Below, piece after piece: positions 1-8,001 of a stretch of DNA of 64,000 bases (position 1 is its first letter; the number at the start of each line of letters is the position of its first letter). Made by a program: the position numbers and the translations under genes. The DNA lies in assembly GCF_007858255.1 (NCBI RefSeq), contig NZ_VFEU01000004.1, positions 186,001 through 250,000 of the forward strand, in the 5' to 3' direction. The notes under the pieces are model-generated. The model was not told the origin of the DNA and did not search any database. It worked only from the letters and a program-made list of their open reading frames with translations. The stretch is from Pseudomonas rhodesiae (GTDB lineage Bacteria > Pseudomonadota > Gammaproteobacteria > Pseudomonadales > Pseudomonadaceae).

Positions 1-565
1 TGCGCCCCAGGGACGACAAGCGCTCATGGCGCGCCAACTGGTCTTGCAAGTGGCGGGTTTCAGTCAGGTCGTTGAGCAGCACCAACTGGCCGGGCTCGGC
101 GTCCAGGGAACGGGTGGAAATCGACAGGCGACGCCCATCCTTGAGGGAGATTTCATGACCATCATCTTCGCGCGGGGCGAAGCAGCGGGTGATGACGTGG
201 CGCCACAGCTCGCCTTCCAGCGGCAGTCCCAGCAGGTCGCAGGCGGCCGGGTTGGCTTCGCGCACGCGGCCCTGGTCGTCAATCACGATCACGCCGCCGG
301 GCAACAGGTCGAGCAGGTTTTGCAAGCGGTTGGCCAGGCGCTCTTTCTCGGCCAGCTCCTGCATACGCTGAGCACTGACCACCGCCAGCTCGCCTTTAAG
401 CTCCGAAACCCGAGCTTCCAGCAGACTATAGGAGTCGCTCAGTTGGCTCGACATCTGGTTGAACTGCGAGAACGCATGTTCAAGACCCTGCCGGGCGAGC
501 GGCTCTGCGGAGGGAACAAGCCCCTGGATGGCAGGGGCTGAGGCTAATTGGGCGGCGTGGGGCAT
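1..565 (-). CDS. fleS: FleS flagellar two-component sensor kinase (N-terminal part)
   Basis: Partial gene: the 3' end lies beyond the left edge, leaving about 188 N-terminal residues. The frame starts at ATG 565 (MPHAAQLAS). A helical stretch follows (QFNQMSSQLSDSY to ELAEKERLANRL), then a PAS domain with the typical LLPGGVIVIDDQGRV and EANPAACDLLGLPL segments, and the beginning of the dimerisation region (QDQLARHERL). FleS is a cytoplasmic histidine kinase that phosphorylates FleR, which with RpoN drives mid-class basal body and hook genes. It lies directly downstream of fleQ, the usual Pseudomonas order fleQ-fleS-fleR. The family call is by PAS sequence plus position. The kinase domain itself is not in the window. 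Confidence 0.9.
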   Translation of the reverse strand, partial: MPHAAQLASAPAIQGLVPSAEPLARQGLEHAFSQFNQMSSQLSDSYSLLEARVSELKGELAVVSAQRMQELAEKERLANRLQNLLDLLPGGVIVIDDQGRVREANPAACDLLGLPLEGELWRHVITRCFAPREDDGHEISLKDGRRLSISTRSLDAEPGQLVLLNDLTETRHLQDQLARHERLSSLGR

Positions 566-619
566 GATGCTCTCTCGCTTGGCTGACCGTCAGTTAAACG
601 GAACGTTGCGAGGGCTGTA

Positions 620-634
620 GCAATACCCGTGCCT
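620..634 (-). promoter_or_regulatory. sigma54-type -24/-12 promoter for fleSR
   Basis: On the minus strand the sequence reads GGCACG-GGTA-TTGC, with exactly ten bases between the -24 GG and the -12 GC. This matches the RpoN consensus TGGCACG-N4-TTGC closely. It lies about 55 bases upstream of the fleS start and downstream of fleQ, as expected for a FleQ- and RpoN-dependent fleSR transcript. The -24 element overlaps the small GCCTA/TAGGC hairpin that follows fleQ. Confidence 0.8.
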
Positions 635-675
635 AAAAAAATAGGCTTAGTTTTCAGTCAGTTGAAAAACAGGCG

Positions 676-2151
676 TCAATCATCCGCCTGTTCGTCACCT
701 TCGCGGCGGCTCATACCGTACTTGCGCATCTTCTCTACCAGGGTGGTACGACGAATGCGCAGGCGCTCGGCGGCACGGGCGACAATGCCACCGGCATCGT
801 CCAGGGCTTGTTGGATCAGACCCTGCTCCAGGTTACCGAGGTAGTCCTTCAGGTCCAGGCCCTCCGGCGGCAGCATGGCGGTGGAACCGAAGTCCGGGGT
901 GTGGCCGTTGATGGCGACCCGTTCTTCCATGTCACTGCGCAGACTGTCGACCAATTGCTCATCTTCGTCGTCGACATAGCGGAATTTCTTCGGCAGCTCG
1001 ACCACGCCGATCACACCGTAGGGGTGCATGATCGCCATGCGCTCCACCAGGTTGGCCAGCTCACGCACGTTGCCCGGCCAGCCGTGGCGGCACAGGGACA
1101 TGATTGCGGCGGAATTGAAGCGAATCGAGCCACGCTTTTCGTGTTCCATGCGCGAGATCAGTTCGTTCATCAGCAGCGGGATGTCTTCCACGCGCTCACG
1201 CAGCGGGGCCATCTCGATGGGGAATACGTTGAGGCGATAGTAGAGGTCTTCGCGGAAGCTGCCGATCTCGATCATGCTTTCGAGGTTCTTGTGGGTCGCG
1301 GCGATGATGCGCACGTCCACGCTCTGGGTCTTGTTGCTGCCCACGCGCTCGAATGTGCGCTCCTGCAACACACGCAGCAGCTTGACCTGCATCGGCAGCG
1401 GCATGTCGCCGATTTCGTCGAGGAACAGGGTGCCGCCGTTGGCCAGCTCGAAACGCCCGGCACGGCTGGTAATGGCGCCGGTAAAGGCGCCCTTCTCGTG
1501 ACCGAACAGTTCGCTTTCCAGCAGCTCTGCCGGGATCGCCCCGCAGTTGACCGGTACAAAGGGCCCGTCGCGGCGCTTGGAATGGTAATGCAGGTTGCGC
1601 GCGACCACTTCCTTGCCGGTGCCCGACTCGCCGAGGATCAGCACGCTGGCGTCAGTGTCGGCCACTTGCTGCATCATCTGGCGCACATGCTGGATGGCGC
1701 GGCTGGTGCCGACCAGGCTACGGAACAGGTTGGGTTCGCGATGACGACCGCGCTCGCGAGCCTGGTCGTACATCTCGCGATAGACCTGGGCACGGTGCAG
1801 GGAATCGAGCAATTTGCTGTAGCTGGGCGGCATTTCCAGGGTGGAAAGGACGCGCCGGCGCTGGTCTTCGGGCAGGTCGAGCGAAGAATTTTCGCCCATT
1901 AGCAACACGGGAAGGAACTCATCCCAGGTAGACAGTGTCTTTAACAAGCCCAAAACAGCGCCAGGAGCGTTTACCGTCCCGATCAGCACACAAATGACTT
2001 CACGGCTCGACGACAACGAGCTGACCGCCTGCTGCCAATCGTGGCTGCCGCAGGGCAAATTTTCTTCGCCGAGAAAATTCAAAATCACCGCCAAATCGCG
2101 GCGACGGACGCTATCGTCATCAATCAGCAGAATTTTGGTTTCACGCCACAT
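676..2151 (-). CDS. fleQ: FleQ, sigma54-dependent master regulator of flagellar genes
   Basis: 491-aa enhancer-binding protein, full length for FleQ. Residues 1-120 form the divergent receiver-like FleQ domain. LFRS at 142-145 is the R-switch motif linked to c-di-GMP binding in P. aeruginosa FleQ. The AAA+ domain has Walker A GESGTGKE (174-181) and the sigma54-contacting GAFTGA (221-226). The C-terminus carries a Fis-type helix-turn-helix. FleQ activates class II flagellar genes with RpoN and, in its c-di-GMP-bound form, switches exopolysaccharide genes. It is followed by fleS and preceded by fliS-fliT on the same strand. The 169-bp upstream gap holds a possible sigma70 -35 (TTGACT) but no site I can assign firmly. 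Confidence 0.97.
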   Translation of the reverse strand: MWRETKILLIDDDSVRRRDLAVILNFLGEENLPCGSHDWQQAVSSLSSSREVICVLIGTVNAPGAVLGLLKTLSTWDEFLPVLLMGENSSLDLPEDQRRRVLSTLEMPPSYSKLLDSLHRAQVYREMYDQARERGRHREPNLFRSLVGTSRAIQHVRQMMQQVADTDASVLILGESGTGKEVVARNLHYHSKRRDGPFVPVNCGAIPAELLESELFGHEKGAFTGAITSRAGRFELANGGTLFLDEIGDMPLPMQVKLLRVLQERTFERVGSNKTQSVDVRIIAATHKNLESMIEIGSFREDLYYRLNVFPIEMAPLRERVEDIPLLMNELISRMEHEKRGSIRFNSAAIMSLCRHGWPGNVRELANLVERMAIMHPYGVIGVVELPKKFRYVDDEDEQLVDSLRSDMEERVAINGHTPDFGSTAMLPPEGLDLKDYLGNLEQGLIQQALDDAGGIVARAAERLRIRRTTLVEKMRKYGMSRREGDEQADD

Positions 2152-2320
2152 GCAATAGCAACTTCCCTAGTAAAACTTCCTGCCCAAATGTAGGGGCAAT
2201 CGAGACGGCTGTAGGACTTCTTACTCTATAGACGTCTGAACTCTGAAAACAGCACTAGTTAAGTCAAAAAAGCTGGCACGGTCAAATTTATGACGCGCCG
2301 GTCGGATTAACTGCGTCTGT

Positions 2321-2617
2321 TCAGCCGAACAGATGGTAGACCTTTGACGCATTCTTCGCTTGGTTGATCTGCGACATCTCTTCGAAAATCGCCTGGCGCT
2401 CGCCGGTCGTTACCGTTAATAACTGCTGATACACCGCCAACAGGCTCTCTAGCTTTTCCCGCAGCGCATTTTCATCCACCGGTGCCTCGTTGAGCACTTC
2501 GTCGATCACGCTGCGACAGCCCATATCCAGTTCGCCGATGGCTTCCCAGTTGCGTTCCGCCAACGCGCCGATCAGGGCTTCGCGGGTTTCATCAATGCGT
2601 TGCAGTGCATGGCTCAT
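2321..2617 (-). CDS. fliT: FliT-like flagellar export chaperone (FliS'/FleP position)
   Basis: 98-aa small helical protein. ATG 2617 is chosen because GAGGAA lies nine bases upstream; a longer frame reaching 2677 would overlap fliS and has no such site. It sits 25 bp after fliS in the fliD-fliS-fliT order found in pseudomonads, where FliT-type proteins chaperone the filament cap protein FliD and keep it export-competent. In P. aeruginosa the gene in this slot is called fleP or fliS'. Sequence identity to enteric FliT is low, so the call rests on size, all-helical composition and position. Confidence 0.75.
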   Translation of the reverse strand: MSHALQRIDETREALIGALAERNWEAIGELDMGCRSVIDEVLNEAPVDENALREKLESLLAVYQQLLTVTTGERQAIFEEMSQINQAKNASKVYHLFG

Positions 2618-2642
2618 GACGAGTTCCTCAAGGCCTGTGGCC

Positions 2643-3047
2643 TTATTGTGCGACGCCCTGTGGCGCCCCGATGGCATCCCAGCCTTCTTTCACGGTAATC
2701 AGCAGTTGCGCGACCTCGTCGAGCATGTCGGCGTCGTTGTGCAGATTGGCTTCCATCAGACGGTTGCTCATGTACACATACAGGCCTTCCAGGCGCTGGA
2801 CGTATTCCTTGTTGTCGCTTTTTTCCGCATTCAGGCCATCACGAAGACCGATAATGATGTCCGTGGCCTTGCCCAGCATCAGGCCCTTCTGAGCAATGTC
2901 ACCGCGCGCCAGGGCCCCTTTGGCTTGCGCAATACGGTCAAGGCCGCCTTCGAGCAGCATCTGCACCAGGCGGTGCGGGCTGGCTTCGGAGATCTGGGCG
3001 TGGGAATTGACCTTCTGGTATTGGCGAAGGGCTCTCATGGGATTCAT
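2643..3047 (-). CDS. fliS: FliS flagellin export chaperone
   Basis: 134-aa FliS. The N-terminus MNPMRALRQYQKV, the segment ASPHRLVQMLLEGGLDRIAQAKGAL and the C-terminal helix are characteristic of the family. ATG 3047 is preceded by GAGG at good spacing, so the slightly longer frame starting at 3065 is not used. FliS binds the C-terminal helices of flagellin in the cytosol, prevents premature polymerisation and delivers it to the type III export gate. It lies between fliD, from which it is separated by a terminator hairpin, and fliT. Confidence 0.93.
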   Translation of the reverse strand: MNPMRALRQYQKVNSHAQISEASPHRLVQMLLEGGLDRIAQAKGALARGDIAQKGLMLGKATDIIIGLRDGLNAEKSDNKEYVQRLEGLYVYMSNRLMEANLHNDADMLDEVAQLLITVKEGWDAIGAPQGVAQ

Positions 3048-3146
3048 GTTTCTACCTCGTGACAAGCAACAGCGAGAAGGATTTCATTAACCAATATATC
3101 GACTGGATTGCGCAAAACTTTAACCCGTCGGCCGCTTGAAAAACAA

Positions 3147-3170
3147 AGCCCAGGTCAATGAACCTGGGCT
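3147..3170 (-). terminator. Rho-independent terminator after fliD
   Basis: A perfect 9-bp stem AGCCCAGGT/ACCTGGGCT with a 6-base loop lies 18 bases past the fliD stop codon. T-rich tracts flank it on both strands (TTTGTTTTT on the minus strand). It should reduce read-through from fliD into fliST, so fliST may be transcribed at a lower level or from its own start. Confidence 0.8.
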
Positions 3171-3187
3171 TTTTTTCGACCGTTCGA

Positions 3188-4597
3188 TCAGCTATCGCTT
3201 TTGGAATTACTGATCGCACTGAGCGTGCCGAGAATGCTGTTGCTCTGCTGCCGCAACTGCGCTACCAGGGTGTCCATGGCGGTGTACTTGCGAGTCAGGG
3301 CGTCCTGCATGGTGGTCAAACGCTCATCCAGGCTGATCTGGTCTTTGTTCAGGTCTTTAAGGCTTTCGGACAACGACGCGGTGCGCGTGGCCAGAATGCC
3401 AGTGGAGGCCTTGGCATAGGGCTCGGTCGCCGTCTTAAGACGCGCCAACAGACCTGTCTTGCCACTGAAGATGCTGTTGATATCCGCCGGATTGCTCAGC
3501 ACGGCTTTGTCCCACTGCTTGGCGTCGATACTCAGCGCCCCCGTGTCTTGGTCGCTAGTCACACCGAACTGCGCCAGAGACTTCAAGGTACCGTTGCCGG
3601 ACAACATATTGAACTCGTTGCGGATCGCCGATTGCAGGGTGCGCATGGTCGAGTCGCCGGTCAGCGTTGCCGCGACCGAGTTGCCGGCGGCGTCCTTGGT
3701 CACTTTGGTCTCGGCGTTCATCGCCTTGAGCAGAGCATTGTAGGTGTCGACAAACCCCTTGACCCCGGACTTCAGTGCGGTAGTGCTAGTGCTTACCGAG
3801 ATGGTCAGGGCGGTACGAACCGGATCAGTAGTATTCGGATCGTTAGCAACGAGCGTAGGCGACACGGCCAGCAATTTGATACTGACACCACTCACCGCAT
3901 CACTGATGCTGTTGGACTTCGATTCCGCCGCAATGCCATCGATGGTGTACTTGGCATTCTGCGGCACATCGACCACCTTGTAGCCAGTGTCGATCCCGGA
4001 GTTACCCGACATGGTCAAGTCAGACCCTACCCCGCCATTGGTGGACGTCAGGATCAGACGCGAACCGTTGGAGTCGGTGAGAATGTTGGCACTCAGACCG
4101 GCAGTGCCGAACTGCGAGTTGATCGAGTCGCGTACCTGTTGCAAGGTGGCCCCGGCCGGAACACTCAGGTCGAAGTTCTTACCCGACTGAGTGATGGTCA
4201 GCGTCGTCGCTTTGCCCGTGCTGTTGACGACCGTGGATTGGCCACCGGCAAAACTGATGGTCGACAGCTTCGAGGGCTTGGCAAGCTGGTTGACGACCAG
4301 CGAGAAACTACCGTTGGCCGCGCCCTGGTTAGCCGTCATGGTGGCGACTTTTTCATCCGAGGACGTACCGGTCAAGCCACTGAAGCTATTGTCGGTGACC
4401 ATGCTGTCCAACGCGCCACGGAACGCATCCAGGGCCGCCTGAATTTTGCCGATCGACGACAGCTGGGTCGTGGCCTTTTGCGATTGTGCGTTGATCTGCG
4501 CCTGTTTCGGCGCGCGTTCGGCATCCACCAGGGATTTCACAATTGCCTGGGTGTCGAAACCAGACCCCACGCCAGTAATCGTTGTACCCGCCATCAT
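3188..4597 (-). CDS. fliD: FliD flagellar filament cap protein (HAP2)
   Basis: 469-aa FliD. The N-terminus MMAGTTITGVGSGFDTQAIV is the conserved FliD start, followed by a predicted N-terminal coiled region, a variable serine/threonine-rich centre and a C-terminal helix (TAMDTLVAQLRQQSN). FliD is exported, forms the cap at the filament tip, promotes flagellin insertion and can bind mucin. Two consecutive ATG codons follow AGGAG; either may be used. Upstream lies flaG and downstream a terminator and fliS. Confidence 0.96.
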   Translation of the reverse strand: MMAGTTITGVGSGFDTQAIVKSLVDAERAPKQAQINAQSQKATTQLSSIGKIQAALDAFRGALDSMVTDNSFSGLTGTSSDEKVATMTANQGAANGSFSLVVNQLAKPSKLSTISFAGGQSTVVNSTGKATTLTITQSGKNFDLSVPAGATLQQVRDSINSQFGTAGLSANILTDSNGSRLILTSTNGGVGSDLTMSGNSGIDTGYKVVDVPQNAKYTIDGIAAESKSNSISDAVSGVSIKLLAVSPTLVANDPNTTDPVRTALTISVSTSTTALKSGVKGFVDTYNALLKAMNAETKVTKDAAGNSVAATLTGDSTMRTLQSAIRNEFNMLSGNGTLKSLAQFGVTSDQDTGALSIDAKQWDKAVLSNPADINSIFSGKTGLLARLKTATEPYAKASTGILATRTASLSESLKDLNKDQISLDERLTTMQDALTRKYTAMDTLVAQLRQQSNSILGTLSAISNSKSDS

Positions 4598-4658
4598 CTT
4601 TCTCCTAGTCCGGTGGCTGCCGTTATCTTGACGAATTACGCATCAGACAGTAGCAGCA

Positions 4659-4673
4659 ACAAGTTTCATGCCA
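4659..4673 (-). promoter_or_regulatory. possible weak sigma54-like promoter for fliD
   Basis: The minus strand reads TGGCATG-AAAC-TTGT, which keeps the -24 GG and the spacing but has GT instead of GC at -12. It lies about 62 bases before fliD, right at the end of flaG. RpoN control of fliD is known in P. aeruginosa. Here the site is degenerate and uncertain. Confidence 0.35.
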
Positions 4674-4675
4674 GA

Positions 4676-5026
4676 TCAAGCCTTGTCGTCAAACAGCACA
4701 TGACTGGCGCTGGACAAGCTTTGCGCCAATTTCAAGGCCGTTTCCGATGGGATCTGGCGGATCACTTCACCGGTGTCGGTGGCAATGACCTTGACCACGA
4801 CCCTGTGAGTGGAATCATCAATGGAAAAATCCAGATTGCGCTGGGCCGCTTGTACGAATTCTTTAATATCGGTGACCGCTTTTTCCAGATCGCCAGGTTT
4901 GGCTTTATCCGGGGTTGGCGCAACCGCTTCAACTTTGCTCTTGTCTTTATCCACAACCACAGGGGCCACCGCGCCTTGCGGGGCCAGCGACGGATAAGAC
5001 AAGTTCAAATTCACATTCATGTCCAT
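4676..5026 (-). CDS. flaG: FlaG flagellar protein
   Basis: 116-aa FlaG. The N-terminal half is low complexity (proline, valine and lysine rich). The C-terminal half carries the conserved domain with LDFSIDDSTHRVVVKV and GEVIRQIPSETALKLAQSL. ATG 5026 is chosen because GAGGAG stands seven bases upstream. FlaG-family proteins affect filament length and may act during cap or filament assembly; the exact mechanism is not settled. The gene lies between fliC and fliD, the usual place in Pseudomonas. Confidence 0.92.
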   Translation of the reverse strand: MDMNVNLNLSYPSLAPQGAVAPVVVDKDKSKVEAVAPTPDKAKPGDLEKAVTDIKEFVQAAQRNLDFSIDDSTHRVVVKVIATDTGEVIRQIPSETALKLAQSLSSASHVLFDDKA

Positions 5027-5055
5027 GCCCAATCTCCTCTGATTGGAAAAGACGA

Positions 5056-5077
5056 AAGGGCACGTAAACGCGCCCTT
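5056..5077 (-). terminator. hairpin between fliC and flaG, possible attenuator
   Basis: AAGGGC/GCCCTT stem with a 10-base loop lies about 24 bases after the fliC stop, followed on the minus strand by a broken T-rich stretch (TTTCGTCTTTT). It could partly terminate the abundant fliC mRNA or stabilise its 3' end. The T tract is imperfect. Confidence 0.45.
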
Positions 5078-5100
5078 CCGTCAGCTACCAAGCGCTTGTA

Positions 5101-6516
5101 TTACTGAAGCAGCTTCAGTACAGCGGATGGCAGTTGGTTGGCCTGAGACAGGATCGCGGTGGAAGCCGACTGCAGAGTTTGCTGCTTGGTCAGTTCAGCG
5201 GCCTCGGAAGCGAAGTCGACGTCCTGAACAGTACTACGGGCAGCAGTGGTGTTTTTCTGGATGTTGGTCAGGTTGTCCACAGTGCTGGTCAGACGGTTCT
5301 GAACAGCACCCAGACCCGAACGGGCGCTGGAGATGGAAGCGATAGCCTGGTCGATCACAGCCACAGCGTTCTGCGCCTTGGTGGCGTCGGTCACGTCGGT
5401 TTGCGACACAGTGGTCTTGGCCGAAGCAGCCGAAGTGGCGGCGCCGAACAGACCAGTCACACCAGCGCCTTCCAGGGAGTAGCCCTTGGAGGAGTCCATG
5501 TTCACAGCACCGGTAGCGATGACGCCGTCAGCCAAGGCGGCAGCAGTGCCGTAAGTGCCCGAACCGTCTTTGGTGGCGACAGTAATGCTGCCGGCATCGG
5601 TCGAAGCGCTGAAGGCCAGGCTTTCACCGGTATCGGATTTAACCGACAGAGTGCCTTTGGACTCATCGTAGTTAACGCTGATACCCAGTTTGGCGGAGTT
5701 CGACTTCAGTTGGTCAGCCAGGCTGGCGGTATCCCTTACACCGACGAACGTGGTGGCTTGGCCGCCAACAGTCATGGTGAACGAAGCTGGAGTGGTTGCA
5801 GCGGCAGCGCCGACCACGAACTGAGCTTCAGTGCTGGCGGTAGCGTTCAGGCCACCGATGGCGCCGTTCAGTTGGGCCGCGATGGTTTTTGCCGAAGCAG
5901 CGGCAGCTACGGTGACGCTGTTAGTCTGGCCGTTACCGGTCACAGCGATTACGCCGCCAGCAACACCAGCACCTGGGGTGATGCCAATGCTCTTGACTTG
6001 CTGCGAACCAATGTTGTTGGCTGCAACGTTGTCCAGGCTGACGTTGATGGTTTCGTTAGCGTTGGCGCCTACTTGGATGGCTTTGGTACCGTACGAACCG
6101 TCCAGCAGTTTCTGGCCACCGAAAGTGGTGGTTTGCGAGATACGGGTCAGTTCCGAAGTCAGAGCCTGGTATTCATCGTTGTTCGACTTACGGTCGTCGG
6201 TGCTCAGGGAGCCGGTAGCCGAGGACAGAGCCAGGGTACGCATTTTTTGCAGAATGTCGGTCGAAGCCTGCATTGCGCCTTCAGCGGTCTGCGCGATGGA
6301 GATACCATCGTTGGCGTTCTTCACTGCTTGACCCAGGCCGTTGATCTGGCTGGTCATACGGGTAGCGATACCCAGGCCGGCAGCGTCGTCTTTAGCGCTG
6401 TTGATACGCAGGCCGGAAGACAGGCGCTGCATGGAAGTGGCCAGGGCGGTGCCAGCTTTGTTCAGGTTGCCCTGAGTGGAGACCGAAGCAATGTTGGTGT
6501 TTACTGTTAAAGCCAT
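5101..6516 (-). CDS. fliC: FliC flagellin
   Basis: 471-aa flagellin. The N-terminal D0/D1 region ([40 protein letters not shown]) and the C-terminal D1/D0 region ([17 protein letters not shown] to SAVLKLLQ) are highly conserved. The central part (about residues 165-380) is a variable Ala/Thr/Ser-rich surface domain with repeated VxVGG-type strands. The protein is secreted through the flagellar export channel and forms the filament. The start follows GAGG, and a FliA-type promoter stands about 80 bases upstream. Flagellins of this group are often O-glycosylated; only a single candidate modification gene lies nearby, upstream on the same strand. Confidence 0.97.
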   Translation of the reverse strand: MALTVNTNIASVSTQGNLNKAGTALATSMQRLSSGLRINSAKDDAAGLGIATRMTSQINGLGQAVKNANDGISIAQTAEGAMQASTDILQKMRTLALSSATGSLSTDDRKSNNDEYQALTSELTRISQTTTFGGQKLLDGSYGTKAIQVGANANETINVSLDNVAANNIGSQQVKSIGITPGAGVAGGVIAVTGNGQTNSVTVAAAASAKTIAAQLNGAIGGLNATASTEAQFVVGAAAATTPASFTMTVGGQATTFVGVRDTASLADQLKSNSAKLGISVNYDESKGTLSVKSDTGESLAFSASTDAGSITVATKDGSGTYGTAAALADGVIATGAVNMDSSKGYSLEGAGVTGLFGAATSAASAKTTVSQTDVTDATKAQNAVAVIDQAIASISSARSGLGAVQNRLTSTVDNLTNIQKNTTAARSTVQDVDFASEAAELTKQQTLQSASTAILSQANQLPSAVLKLLQ

Positions 6517-6596
6517 GACGAAATCCTCGTTGGATGGATACTGCGGCTTCCGGCCCTGGCAACTGCCGGGTGTGGCCTAGAGAACCTACGTAATAG

Positions 6597-6623
6597 TTAT
6601 CGTCGTGGTAGCCGGTTGCTTGA
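6597..6623 (-). promoter_or_regulatory. sigma28 (FliA) promoter of fliC
   Basis: On the minus strand TCAAGCAA, eleven bases, then GACGATAA. This fits the FliA consensus TAAAGTTT-N11-GCCGATAA in spacing and in most of the -10 element. It predicts a leader of roughly 75 nt before the fliC ATG at 6516. Confidence 0.85.
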
Positions 6624-6728
6624 GGGTTTTTTTGATTTTTTTTACTGGCGCCGTGCCACCCCTTGTAATTCAAGGGTTTAGGCATACGCCAAGCCGCGAT
6701 TTCAGCGGTTTTTTTGGCGCCAAATAAA

Positions 6729-6760
6729 AAACGCCGATGATCTTTCGATCATCGGCGTTT
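6729..6760 (-). terminator. Rho-independent terminator after the KASIII gene
   Basis: A perfect 14-bp inverted repeat (AAACGCCGATGATC and its complement) with a TTTC/GAAA loop, followed on the minus strand by TTTTTTATTTG. It lies 31 bases after the stop of the ketoacyl-ACP synthase gene and insulates it from fliC. Confidence 0.9.
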
Positions 6761-6791
6761 GCTTTTGCGGTGTACGCAGTCTACCGACGCG

Positions 6792-7721
6792 TCACGGACG
6801 ATGCAGAATCGCCGAGCCCCACGACAGGCCCACACCGAATCCACTGATCGCCACGCGTTTCCAGGTGGCGTCCATCACATGCTTTTCCAGCAGCAATGGA
6901 ATGCTCGACGACACGGTGTTGCCGGTCTCGACCATGTCCTTGATGAACTTGTCCACCGGCGCCTCTTCGAAGCGACGGGCTACGGCGTCGACAATCGCCG
7001 CACTGCCCTGGTGAATGCAGAACGCATCGATGTCATCGGCCTTGAGGTCCGACTCATTGAGCAGCTCGTGCAAATGCGCCGGCACTTTGAGCAAGGCAAA
7101 ATTGAACACCTGGCGACCGTTCATAAAGAACACGCCATCGCTGACCTTCAGGTGCGGTGCGCCGGAACCGTCGGTGCCGAACTTGGACTTGCCCAGCAGC
7201 CACGAGGCATCTTCGCCCATCCAGGTCGCGGTGGCGGCGTCGCCGAACAGCATGGTGGTGTTGCGATCTTCCGGGTCGACGATCTTGGAGTACGGGTCGG
7301 CGGTGATCAACAGGCCATTTTTCAGGCCGGCGGCCTCCATGAAACCCTTCATCGCGTAGATGCCGTAGACGTAACCGGAGCAGCCCAGGGAAATATCAAA
7401 CGCGGCGACATGGGTCGGCAGCCCCAGTTTGTCCTGGACGATGGCGGCTGTATGGGGCAAGCCCTCTTCGTCACCGTTCTGGGTCACGACGATCAGCGCG
7501 TCAATCGATTCGCGCTTGAGATCCGGGTTGTTGGCAAACAAGGCGTTGACCGCTTCGACACACAGATCGGAGGTTTCCTGCGCAGCTTCCTTGCGCGGCA
7601 GGAACGCCGAACCGATCTTGCCAATGATGAACTCTTCATCCTTGGCGAATTTGGCACCCTGGGCGTAGTTATCGATACCGTCCGCCGGCACGTAACTGGC
7701 GATGCTTTTTATGCCAATCAT
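6792..7721 (-). CDS. 3-oxoacyl-ACP synthase III-like protein (KASIII/FabH family), flagellar locus
   Basis: 309-aa thiolase-fold condensing enzyme. The catalytic triad is visible: Cys114 in SLGCSGYVYG, His237 in CIHQGS and Asn268 in ETGNTVSS. The glycine-rich end GFGVGLSWGSA is also typical. FabH enzymes condense an acyl-CoA with malonyl-ACP. FabH-like genes in the flagellin glycosylation islands of pseudomonads are thought to make an acyl group for the flagellin glycan. Here it is the only gene between flgL and fliC, bounded by terminator hairpins on both sides, so it is probably its own transcript. A housekeeping role in fatty acid initiation is less likely because it is remote from other fab genes here. 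Confidence 0.87.
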   Translation of the reverse strand: MIGIKSIASYVPADGIDNYAQGAKFAKDEEFIIGKIGSAFLPRKEAAQETSDLCVEAVNALFANNPDLKRESIDALIVVTQNGDEEGLPHTAAIVQDKLGLPTHVAAFDISLGCSGYVYGIYAMKGFMEAAGLKNGLLITADPYSKIVDPEDRNTTMLFGDAATATWMGEDASWLLGKSKFGTDGSGAPHLKVSDGVFFMNGRQVFNFALLKVPAHLHELLNESDLKADDIDAFCIHQGSAAIVDAVARRFEEAPVDKFIKDMVETGNTVSSSIPLLLEKHVMDATWKRVAISGFGVGLSWGSAILHRP

Positions 7722-7950
7722 TGTGGCTTCCCAATACTAAATAGCTGGAGAACACCCCACGGCTGACGCCTGGAGTGCTGACAATAAAGGGGGTAACCCC
7801 ATAAAAATCTCGCTGAAAGCCGCCCCGCAAGGACCCTGTGACGACTTATCCTTTTCACACGATACAGTGAAGATGCGCTTTATGACTCACAGGTCACTCA
7901 ATTTTCTGCGGTTTATGCAAAACCTTTAAACAATTGAGCCCCCTGAAACG

Positions 7951-7986
7951 ACAGCGGCCCCGCCTGTTTCCAGGCGGGGCCGCTGT
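7951..7986 (-). terminator. strong hairpin after flgL
   Basis: A perfect 16-bp GC-rich stem (ACAGCGGCCCCGCCTG and its complement) with a 4-base loop, 15 bases past the flgL stop. The following T tract is short (TCGTTTC), so it may terminate less efficiently or protect the 3' end of the flg transcript. Confidence 0.7.
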
Positions 7987-8001
7987 GCTGACGCGGTGAA
8001 A

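Noticed and set aside
2274..2296. TGGCACG sequence on the plus strand before fliT, similar to a sigma54 -24 element
   Set aside because: No GC at the -12 distance and no plus-strand gene follows; it lies within the fleQ upstream region of the other strand.
3158..5107. 649-codon open frame on the plus strand opposite fliD and flaG
   Set aside because: It is antisense to well-recognised flagellar genes, has no recognisable domain and biased composition caused by the GC-rich codon pattern of the other strand.
5134..6510. 458-codon plus-strand frame opposite fliC
   Set aside because: Low-complexity Gly/Ser/Val-rich translation that mirrors the flagellin codons; no ribosome site.
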